Shown: positions 7,260 through 14,593 of the stretch, piece by piece
How the letters are laid out: every line of letters begins with the position of its first letter
Numbering within the stretch: position 1 is the first letter of the stretch
Origin: Acidobacteriota bacterium
Lineage (GTDB): Bacteria > Acidobacteriota > JAAYUB01
NCBI GenBank assembly: GCA_016935015.1
Contig: JAFGRT010000167.1
Span: 1 to 61,270, forward strand
Direction: 5' to 3'
Length of the DNA: 61,270 nt
Notes under the pieces: generated by a model
What the model saw: only the letters and a program-made list of their open reading frames with translations
Databases searched by the model: none
What the model was told of the DNA's origin: nothing
Made by a program: the position numbers and the translations under genes

Positions 7260-8591
7260 TTACCGGATCTGAAGGGCCATTGAGTTTTCATTGACCAGCA
7301 AGGGTTTGTATTCAAAAGGTGGCAATTTCATATAACGGCCGACGGAGCTGGGTACCTGGGAATAGTAAATCCTGACCGTCACGCGGGCTTCGCCGACGGG
7401 AACGTCTTCCGGTACGGCCCATCTGAACCGCTCGATCTTGGTTTCACGCGGTCCGACACGGTAATCCACCCGGGTGTTGTTTTCGGTGTACCACTGGCAG
7501 ATGGTCATCCGGCCCTGCGGGTCGAAAAAGGGCTTGCGGAAGATGCGGCTGCCGGCGGGCACGTCGCCGTCACGCGGCAGGCCCTTGAAGTCGGCGATTT
7601 CCATGATCTCGCCCATGGCCTGGTAGGCCAGGGCCTCCGGATCGGCGATGGTGAATTCCTCGCCGTCGAAGCCTTTGGGCGACACGGCCAGAGGGTATTG
7701 GCGACCCTTGGCGTCGGTGACGGACACCTCCAGCCAGACCATGCGCTCCTCGGCGGAGCCGGACGGAATGGAATGCCCCGCCTTGCCGTTGAAGACCTGC
7801 ACCGTCAACTCGAGTTCCTTTTTCCGGGCGACGGTGTCGCTTTCCAGGTACAGCGCCAGGTCCAGGGCCCCACGCAGCTTGTTTTCATGGTGCGAGCCGT
7901 GGAACACATGGTGGGCGATGTCGGGCCGCTCCTGGCCGCCCAGGGCGGAGGTGCCGGGATAGTGGTGCATATGGCAGTCCTGGCAGCGGGTGCCTTCCTC
8001 GGCGTACGGTCCGGCCTTCCATTCCCGGTAGGTGGATTTGACCCAGGCACCGTAAGGGCTCTGCTCGTCGTGACAGGTGGCGCACAATTCGGGCGAGACC
8101 AGGAAGGAGGAGTAGGCCGTCTGGTGGTACTCTGATTCGGAATCCTTCCGAGGACCTTGCTTCACTTCGTCCGGCTGGATGATATAGCTGAAGTTGAACG
8201 GGACCGGTTCCGTCGACCCAATGATGTTGTGACAGATCTCGCAGCTGACGCCTTCATTGACGCGGGTGCCCTTTTCGGGCGGCTGTGGGGGGATGTCCCC
8301 CGTCAGGAAGGCGAGCGGACCGTGACAGCCGATACAGCCCTCCTTGACGCCGGCCACCTTGGGCTCTTTCAGCGCATGGGGCAGGGCCAGCTTGAAGTAC
8401 TCGATGGCATCCCATTCGTGGGTGAAGGACTGGGCCATGAGGCTCTGGGCCCACTCCTGCTGGATCTGCTGGTGGCAGGCACCGCAGTCGTCGGGTGATT
8501 CGAAATCGTCGTAGGAATATTTGGCCGTACCGGTGCCCAACAAGAAAACCGCACCCAGAAGCATTAGATAAGCCAGGATTTGTTTGCGCAT
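7260..8591 (-). CDS. Periplasmic pentahaem cytochrome c
   Basis: An N-terminal hydrophobic signal segment (5-22) precedes five CxxCH haem sites at about residues 36, 86, 117, 170 and 203. Additional His residues suggest bis-His ligation for some haems. The C-terminal half (about 250-443) has no haem sites and looks like a beta-rich domain. The haem pattern resembles cytochrome c554-like multihaem proteins. It probably carries electrons or reduces a small substrate in the periplasm. It stands alone with its own promoter, so its redox partner is unknown. Confidence 0.85.
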   Translation of the reverse strand: MRKQILAYLMLLGAVFLLGTGTAKYSYDDFESPDDCGACHQQIQQEWAQSLMAQSFTHEWDAIEYFKLALPHALKEPKVAGVKEGCIGCHGPLAFLTGDIPPQPPEKGTRVNEGVSCEICHNIIGSTEPVPFNFSYIIQPDEVKQGPRKDSESEYHQTAYSSFLVSPELCATCHDEQSPYGAWVKSTYREWKAGPYAEEGTRCQDCHMHHYPGTSALGGQERPDIAHHVFHGSHHENKLRGALDLALYLESDTVARKKELELTVQVFNGKAGHSIPSGSAEERMVWLEVSVTDAKGRQYPLAVSPKGFDGEEFTIADPEALAYQAMGEIMEIADFKGLPRDGDVPAGSRIFRKPFFDPQGRMTICQWYTENNTRVDYRVGPRETKIERFRWAVPEDVPVGEARVTVRIYYSQVPSSVGRYMKLPPFEYKPLLVNENSMALQIR

Positions 8592-8674
8592 GACGTCTCT
8601 CCTTTCCTCTCATCCGTTAGGATGACGGGAATAGTGTATCAATCAGATCATCCGATATTCATTTAATATTATCT

Positions 8675-8704
8675 ATTATAGCAAGAATTAAAATGATTCA
8701 CCAA
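8675..8704 (-). promoter_or_regulatory. Promoter of pentahaem cytochrome gene
   Basis: On the minus strand a perfect -10 TATAAT (8675-8680) lies in an AT-rich stretch unlike its GC-rich surroundings. A weak TTGGTG lies at 8699-8704 with an 18-bp spacer. This gives a leader of about 75 bases. Confidence 0.6.
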
Positions 8705-8771
8705 TAATCAGAAGGAATTATCCGACATGAATGGTTTTGTAAATTACCGTCTATCCCAACGCCAAATACCG

Positions 8772-8801
8772 TTGCATGTCTGCCCTGCAGCCGTTTAGAA
8801 T
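8772..8801 (+). promoter_or_regulatory. Promoter of the PLP enzyme gene
   Basis: TTGCAT (8772-8777), an 18-bp spacer and TAGAAT (8796-8801) lie 32 bases before the start codon, divergent from the cytochrome promoter. Confidence 0.6.
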
Positions 8802-8833
8802 GACACCTCAACTTCTCGTGAGAGGGTAACGCC

Positions 8834-10015
8834 ATGAAGAAAAACCTGGCCACCCGGCTGAGCCGTCTGGGCGAAGGGACACGGCCGTCCATCACTCCGG
8901 CCAAGTCGTTGCCCATCACCTGGAGCTCGGTGTTCGCTTTCGACAGTTTGGCTGACCTGGAGGCCGTGTATCAAAAGGAAGCCGCCGGTCATATCTACAC
9001 CCGACTGGGGAATCCGGTCCATGACGCCTTGCAGGAAATTCTGGCAGATATTGAAGAAGGGCGGGGAGCTCGGGCCTATGCCTCGGGCATGGGCGCCGTG
9101 GCCGTGACCATACTGGGCCTGCTCCGTTCCGGTGACCACCTCCTGGCCGATACGGGATTGTATGGCGGTACATATCAACTGTTCAACGATCTGGCGGCAC
9201 GGTTCGGGATCGCGGTAACCTTTGCCGATCTCAAACGGGAAGATCCAGCGGACCATCTGCGCGACAAGACACGTCTGATCTATCTGGAGACCATTTCCAA
9301 TCCCTTGATGGAGGTGGCGGATATCCGCCGGATCGCCGCCGCGGCCCACCGGCAGGACTGCCGGGTGGCGGTGGACAGCACCTTCGCCTCGCCCGTCATC
9401 TGCCGGCCGCTGAGCCTGGGGGCCGACGTGGTGATCCACAGCGCCACCAAGTACCTGTGCGGCCACAGCGACGTCATGGGCGGCGTGGTAGTGGCCGCCG
9501 ATCCGGCCGTCCTCGAAGAGATTCACCGGGCCGGCGTCCTTTACGGACCGACCCTCAGCCCCATGGATGCCTGGCTGCTCATTCGCAGCCTGCGCACGCT
9601 CGACCTGCGCATGCGGCGGCATGCCCAGAACGCTCTGGCCCTCGCCGGTTTCTTTGCCGGCCAGCCCCATGTGGGACGCGTGTTCTATCCCGGCTTGAGC
9701 GACTCCCCGTTCCATGACATCGCCCGCCGTCAATTCAGCGACGGCCTTTGCGGCGGGATGCTGAGCCTGGAATTGACAGGCGGGAAGGCCGCCGCCGAAC
9801 GCTTCCTGGGCAACTTGGAAGGGATCAAATTCCTGCCCAGCCTGGCCGGATATTCCACGTCCGTATCCTATCCGGCCGCCACGTCCCATCGGGGCCTGAC
9901 GAAAGAAGCGCGCGCCAAGGCCGGCATCGGCGACGGCCTCATCCGGGTGTCGGCCGGTCTGGAGGACAGTGCGGATCTGCGGGCAGAGTTCACGGCCATC
10001 CTGGAGCGGGTTTGA
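8834..10015 (+). CDS. Cys/Met metabolism PLP-dependent enzyme
   Basis: The 393-residue protein has the fold-type I transsulfuration signature: YTRLGNP at 55-61 (phosphate contact), a substrate-site region near YGGTY, and SATKYLCGHSD with the PLP lysine at 206. The family includes cystathionine gamma-synthase, gamma- and beta-lyases, O-acetylhomoserine sulfhydrylase and methionine gamma-lyase. Sequence alone does not separate these. A GAGAGGG ribosome site precedes the ATG. An MFS gene 56 bases downstream may be co-transcribed, hinting at amino-acid or sulfur-compound metabolism coupled to transport. Confidence 0.88.
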   Translation: MKKNLATRLSRLGEGTRPSITPAKSLPITWSSVFAFDSLADLEAVYQKEAAGHIYTRLGNPVHDALQEILADIEEGRGARAYASGMGAVAVTILGLLRSGDHLLADTGLYGGTYQLFNDLAARFGIAVTFADLKREDPADHLRDKTRLIYLETISNPLMEVADIRRIAAAAHRQDCRVAVDSTFASPVICRPLSLGADVVIHSATKYLCGHSDVMGGVVVAADPAVLEEIHRAGVLYGPTLSPMDAWLLIRSLRTLDLRMRRHAQNALALAGFFAGQPHVGRVFYPGLSDSPFHDIARRQFSDGLCGGMLSLELTGGKAAAERFLGNLEGIKFLPSLAGYSTSVSYPAATSHRGLTKEARAKAGIGDGLIRVSAGLEDSADLRAEFTAILERV

Positions 10016-10071
10016 CCGCCGGGGACTGACATCGGGCGAACCGAGAACATTCTGTCGAGGCTTGTGGCCAC

Positions 10072-11310
10072 ATGACGACACACCCCGCCGAAAGTACGCA
10101 TGAGATGAACAGCCGCCGCTGGCCGGTGCTGCTGATACTGGCCCTGGCGGAGCTGATGGCCATGGCCGTCTGGTTTTCGGCCTCGGCGGTTGTGCCGGCC
10201 CTGACCATGGTCTGGGAGCTGGATGGAGCAGGACAGGCCTGGCTGACCATGTCCGTCCAGGCGGGCTTCGTCATCGGCGCTTTTGGCTTCGCTTTCCTGA
10301 ACATGGCCGACCGGATTCCGGCCCACCGCCTGTTCGCTGTCTGTGCCCTGCTGGCCGCATTGTGGACGTTGCTGATCCCCGCGCTGCAAACGGATTTTTC
10401 AACCGCGGTCCTGCTGCGGCTGCTCACCGGCGTCAGCCTGGCCGGGGTGTACCCCGTGGGCATGAAGATCATGGCCACCTGGACCCGCCGACGCCGCGGG
10501 CTGAGCATCGGCTTGCTGGTGGGTGCTCTGACCCTCGGCTCCGGCTTCCCGCACTTGTTGAAGATATTTGGCGGAACCAACGATTGGAAAACGGTTTTAT
10601 ACTTGGCAGCGGCGACGGCGGCTGGCGGCGGCCTGCTCACGTTTCTGTTTGTGGACGAGGGGCCGTATCGGGGCCAGTCGCCACCTTTTGACTGGCGCTA
10701 CGCCGGGCGGATCCTGCGCCAACGCGACATCCTGCTGGTCAACCTGGGGTACCTGGGGCACATGTGGGAGCTGTATGCCATGTGGACCTGGGTGCCAGTG
10801 TTTCTGCTGGAGAGTTTCACGATCCGTGGGGTGGATCCGGGCTGGGCCAGTGTGGCCGGTTTTGCCGTCATCGCCGTGGGCGGTGCCGGTTGCCTCTTCG
10901 CCGGCTGGCTGGCCGACCGGTTGGGCCGCACCGTGGTCATCGGCGGATCGCTGCTCGTCAGTGGTGGTTGCGCGCTGCTGGTCGGACGCCTGTTCGGTGG
11001 CGATCCCATCTGGCTGACCGCCCTCTGCCTGGTCTGGGGCTTTGCGGTGGTCGCCGATTCGGCCCAATTTTCGGCGGCGGTGAGCGAGCTGTGCCGACCC
11101 GAATATGTGGGCACGGCCCTGACTTTACAAACCAGTCTGGGTTTCCTGCTCACTATGGTCACCATTCGCTTGGTGCCCCTGGTGGTGGAACACAAGAGCT
11201 GGGCACTGGCCTTCGCCGTCCTCTCCAGCGGGCCCATGGCCGGTATTTGGGCCATGTGGTCGCTGCGGCGGCGGCCGGCGGCCCGTCAGCTGGCCGGTGG
11301 TCGCGGGTAG
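10072..11310 (+). CDS. Major facilitator superfamily transporter
   Basis: About twelve hydrophobic segments fill the 412 residues. The conserved MFS loop between helices 8 and 9 reads AGWLADRLGRT, and charged TWTRRRRG lies between helices 4 and 5. The start could be 10072, or 10105 where a second Met precedes the first helix more closely. The substrate is unknown. The gene follows the PLP enzyme by 56 bases and precedes the DUF488 gene by 54 bases, all on the plus strand. Confidence 0.85.
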   Translation: MTTHPAESTHEMNSRRWPVLLILALAELMAMAVWFSASAVVPALTMVWELDGAGQAWLTMSVQAGFVIGAFGFAFLNMADRIPAHRLFAVCALLAALWTLLIPALQTDFSTAVLLRLLTGVSLAGVYPVGMKIMATWTRRRRGLSIGLLVGALTLGSGFPHLLKIFGGTNDWKTVLYLAAATAAGGGLLTFLFVDEGPYRGQSPPFDWRYAGRILRQRDILLVNLGYLGHMWELYAMWTWVPVFLLESFTIRGVDPGWASVAGFAVIAVGGAGCLFAGWLADRLGRTVVIGGSLLVSGGCALLVGRLFGGDPIWLTALCLVWGFAVVADSAQFSAAVSELCRPEYVGTALTLQTSLGFLLTMVTIRLVPLVVEHKSWALAFAVLSSGPMAGIWAMWSLRRRPAARQLAGGRG

Positions 11311-11364
11311 ATCCGCCCTTGGAGGGCTTTGGCCCTCGATATTCCAAACTCGAAGACAAAAACC

Positions 11365-11805
11365 ATGCGAATTTTCACTCTCGGCACCAGCAACCGCTCC
11401 CCTGCAGAATTTCTGGCAGTGCTCCGGGCCTATGAGATCCGGATCGTGGCCGACGTGCGCCGGTTTCCCACCAGCCGCCGCTTCGAGCATTTCCGCCGGG
11501 AAAACCTGGCAAGGCTCCTCGTGGAGAATCAGATCGAATATGTTTTTCTGGGGGCGGAACTGGGCGGTTATCGCCAGGACGGCTATGAGGCCCACATGAG
11601 GTCCGATACGTTTCAGGCTGGAGTCAGTCGACTGGAATGGCTGGTCGGGGCAGGGAATGTGACCATTATCTGCGCCGAGAAAACGCCCGAGCGGTGCCAC
11701 CGCCGCCATGTGGCCCGTTATTTGGCGGAACGTGGTTGGGATGTTCAGCATATCATCGATGCCGACGATGTCCGCCCTGAAAGCGGGCAGCCCTCGCTGT
11801 TCTGA
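11365..11805 (+). CDS. DUF488 family protein
   Basis: The 146-residue protein begins MRIFTLGTSNRSPAEF, with IVADVRRFPTSRR, a lone Cys-centred ICAEKTPERCHRR and a C-terminal region. These are the conserved blocks of DUF488. The upstream in-frame Met at 11329 was rejected because residues before MRIFTLG are not family-like. The function of DUF488 is not established; the conserved Cys/His/Arg segment suggests nucleotide or redox chemistry. It converges on the end of actF. Confidence 0.85.
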   Translation: MRIFTLGTSNRSPAEFLAVLRAYEIRIVADVRRFPTSRRFEHFRRENLARLLVENQIEYVFLGAELGGYRQDGYEAHMRSDTFQAGVSRLEWLVGAGNVTIICAEKTPERCHRRHVARYLAERGWDVQHIIDADDVRPESGQPSLF

Positions 11806-11838
11806 TTCAGACCAGTGGAATCCATGGATTGACCGGAT

Positions 11839-12858
11839 TCAGACGGCGGTCTTCGCCTCCTTCGGCTCTTGGATCAGCTGCCGCAGCAGGTAGGCGGCGG
11901 GCAGGCCCAGGGCGATGAACTGCAGCCCGGTGAAGAGGGGACTCAGCGGCGCCACCGGGGCGATGTAGATGACCTTTTCGACGATATAGCCGGCGTAGAT
12001 GAGCACAACCGCGGCCAGCACCAGGGCGGGTGAAACCTTGGCCCGGCGGGGGATCATGCCGACAAAGGGAATGACGAACATGGCCAGGACCACGAAAACC
12101 GAGAGTTCCGTCCAGGGGGAGTGCTCCACCCGCTTGGCGACATAGGCGACCTCATCGGGTATATTTCCGTACCAGATGGTCAGGTACTGGGCGTAGAGCT
12201 GGCCGGCCCAGAACAGGGCGAAGCCCAGGATCAGGGCGCCGCTGTCGCGCAGAACCTTCTCGTACTGGCGGCCCTGCCGCAGCAGGAGCAGCAGGGAGAG
12301 CAGGGCCATGGTGGCCACGCCCAGGTAGAGGGCCTCGATGAAGAAGAAAGCGCCATACAGGGTGCTGATCCAGGGATATTCGAAAGACATCACCCAGTCG
12401 ATGCCCTGCATGGTCTGGGTCGTGACGAAACAGAGGCAGTAGAACACCGCCCAAAAACCGGTGCGGGGCGACTCCCCGCGCGATGCACGCACGTACAGGA
12501 ACGCCAGGACAAACGTCAGCAGCTGGAATCCGAAATTCCGGATGGTGAAGAATGTGGGCTCCAGCCAGGCGGTGGGGTGCTCGTGCCAGTCATACAGGTG
12601 GGTGTGGTGCAGGGCGTAGATGAGAAAGGCGACGGGTGGCAGGATCAGCAGCGGCAGAAACCGGTGGAGCTTCTCCTTGATGGACACGATCCAGCGCCCC
12701 TGGGACAGGTCCGCCGCCGCGGCCAGGGCGATGATTCCCTGGGGGATGGCCGTCCAGAACAGCAGGGCCGGCAATAGAGAGGCATCGCCGGCCAGAAGAT
12801 CAAGACCCAGGGCGATGATGAGCGCGGCCAGACCGAAAATGTAGACGTTTCTCTGCAT
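11839..12858 (-). CDS. actF: Alternative complex III subunit ActF
   Basis: The 339-residue polytopic protein has about ten hydrophobic segments and lacks haem motifs. It is the last gene of the run and resembles the smaller quinol:cytochrome c oxidoreductase membrane subunit, with a conserved HHTHLYDWHEH loop. In solved ACIII structures ActF packs against ActC and helps form the membrane arm. It starts 2 bases after actD, without an intervening actE. Confidence 0.85.
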   Translation of the reverse strand: MQRNVYIFGLAALIIALGLDLLAGDASLLPALLFWTAIPQGIIALAAAADLSQGRWIVSIKEKLHRFLPLLILPPVAFLIYALHHTHLYDWHEHPTAWLEPTFFTIRNFGFQLLTFVLAFLYVRASRGESPRTGFWAVFYCLCFVTTQTMQGIDWVMSFEYPWISTLYGAFFFIEALYLGVATMALLSLLLLLRQGRQYEKVLRDSGALILGFALFWAGQLYAQYLTIWYGNIPDEVAYVAKRVEHSPWTELSVFVVLAMFVIPFVGMIPRRAKVSPALVLAAVVLIYAGYIVEKVIYIAPVAPLSPLFTGLQFIALGLPAAYLLRQLIQEPKEAKTAV

Positions 12859-12860
12859 GA

Positions 12861-13295
12861 TTACTCCTCGCCTCGCTGCTGAATGACAAACCGGTTGCCG
12901 TACTCTTTCGGCGGTTGGAGAACGTTTTTCACCGACGGTAATCGCGCCAGGGCCAGGAAGCCTACGAACGACAGGATCCCGCCCAGCAGAATGGTCAGCT
13001 CGAAGGCGATGACCAGGAAGGGCGGCAGGGAGATGAGCGGTTTGCCGCCAGTGATGAGGGGCCAGTCCATGACGGTGAAGATGGTGAAGGCGAACCCGGC
13101 GATGAGCCCCGTCAAGGTTCCGGCCAGGGTAAAAAAGCGCAGGCGGCTGGTGCGGGTGTGGAGGATGTGGTCGGCCTCGTGCACTGGAAAGGGAGTCATG
13201 GTCTCCAGGTCGTGGGGATCCACGCCGCCGTCGACCAGCTCCCGGAGTTTGGCCAGAAAATCCGCTTTTTCGTCAAACATCCATTGCTTGCTCAT
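12861..13295 (-). CDS. actD: Alternative complex III subunit ActD (DUF3341)
   Basis: The 144-residue protein has a soluble N-terminal half with the PFPVHEAD motif typical of DUF3341, then two transmembrane segments at about 53-76 and 88-112, and a short charged tail. In known ACIII this subunit anchors the peripheral arm to the membrane. It overlaps the actC stop by 4 bases (ATGA), indicating translational coupling. Confidence 0.9.
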   Translation of the reverse strand: MSKQWMFDEKADFLAKLRELVDGGVDPHDLETMTPFPVHEADHILHTRTSRLRFFTLAGTLTGLIAGFAFTIFTVMDWPLITGGKPLISLPPFLVIAFELTILLGGILSFVGFLALARLPSVKNVLQPPKEYGNRFVIQQRGEE

Positions 13296-14593
13296 TCGCT
13301 AATCTCCTTGATTTCCGTGATGGAGAGGACAGGCAGATACTTGGTGAACAGCAGAAAAAACGTGAAGAACATGCCGAAACTGCCCAGGGTGATCCCGGCC
13401 TCGATGAGGGTCGGGGTGTAGGTGCCCCAGGCGTAAGGATCGTAATCCTTGGCCAGGGAGGAGACGATGATGACGAACCGTTCCAGCCACATCCCCACGT
13501 TGACGAACAGGGACAGGATGAACAGATAGGTCAGGTTGCGGCGCAGCTTCTTCACGAAAATGGTGAGGGGCAGGAGGGAGTTGCACAACAACATGAGCCA
13601 GTATAAATATTTATAGTCGCCGAAGCTCCGGTAGAGGAAATGGGCGATTTCGAACTCATGACCGCTGTAAAAGGCCAGCACATATTCCACGATGTACGAG
13701 TACGTGACGATCATGGATGTGAACAGCAGGATCTTGGCCAGGCTTTCAAAATGACTGACGGTGATGTATGTTTCCAGGTTAAAAATGCGGCGCATGGGCA
13801 CCACCAGGGTGATGACCATGGCCGTGCCTGAAAAAATGGCTCCAGCCACGAAGTAGGGGGCAAAGATGGTGGTATGCCAGCCGGGCACGACGCTCATGGC
13901 GAAATCCCACGAGACCACCGAATGGACGGAAATGACCAGCGGTGTGGCCAAAGCAGCCAGAAACATGTACAGCTTGCCGTAATGCTCCCACTGATAGCGT
14001 GTTCCCCGCCAGCCCAGGGAGAAGATGCGGAAGATCCATTGCTTGACGCCGGTGGTATAGCGGCGGACGATGGCCAGGTCGGGCACCATGCCCACGTACC
14101 AGAAGATCAGGCTGACGGTGAAATAGGTACTGACGGCGAATACGTCCCACACCAGGGGCGAGCGGAAGTTCACCCACAGCAGGCGTTGGTTGGGGTAGGG
14201 GAACAGCCAGTAGAACAGCCAGCAGCGGCCCAGGTGGATCAGCGGGAACAGCCCGGCCGTCATGACGGCGAAAATGGTCATGGCTTCGGCCGTCCGGTTG
14301 AAGCTGTTGCGGAACTTGGCCCGGAAGAGGAACAGCACGGCCGAGATGAGGGTGCCGGAATGGGCGATGCCGACCCAGAAGACAAAATCGGTGATATACA
14401 CGCCCCAGCCCACCGGGTTGGTGATGCCGGCGACACCCAGACCCTTGTAGATCTGCCAGCCCCAACAGCCCATTCCCACGGCGAACATGAGGCTGGATAC
14501 GGCCAGCGCCAGCCAGAACGATTTTTTGGGCTTGGCCATGGCCGCCAGGACATCCCTCTCCAACTGGTCGAAAGTACCCTTCAGACTGCTCAT
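13292..14593 (-). CDS. actC: Alternative complex III NrfD-like quinol-binding subunit ActC
   Basis: The 433-residue protein is an NrfD/PsrC-type integral membrane subunit with about ten helices. Visible markers are NPVGWGVYITDFVFWVGIAHSG in the second helix region (cited here only as a location, about residues 39-60) and a RNSFNRTAEAMT loop. It is the proposed quinol oxidation site of ACIII, passing electrons to ActB Fe-S clusters. It overlaps actB by 4 bases. Confidence 0.93.
   Translation of the reverse strand: MSSLKGTFDQLERDVLAAMAKPKKSFWLALAVSSLMFAVGMGCWGWQIYKGLGVAGITNPVGWGVYITDFVFWVGIAHSGTLISAVLFLFRAKFRNSFNRTAEAMTIFAVMTAGLFPLIHLGRCWLFYWLFPYPNQRLLWVNFRSPLVWDVFAVSTYFTVSLIFWYVGMVPDLAIVRRYTTGVKQWIFRIFSLGWRGTRYQWEHYGKLYMFLAALATPLVISVHSVVSWDFAMSVVPGWHTTIFAPYFVAGAIFSGTAMVITLVVPMRRIFNLETYITVSHFESLAKILLFTSMIVTYSYIVEYVLAFYSGHEFEIAHFLYRSFGDYKYLYWLMLLCNSLLPLTIFVKKLRRNLTYLFILSLFVNVGMWLERFVIIVSSLAKDYDPYAWGTYTPTLIEAGITLGSFGMFFTFFLLFTKYLPVLSITEIKEISE

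Noticed and set aside
8795-10081. Open frame of 428 codons on the minus strand opposite the PLP enzyme gene
   Set aside because: It is the shadow of a gene with complete PLP motifs on the plus strand; its own product is Gln/Gly/His-rich with no domain.
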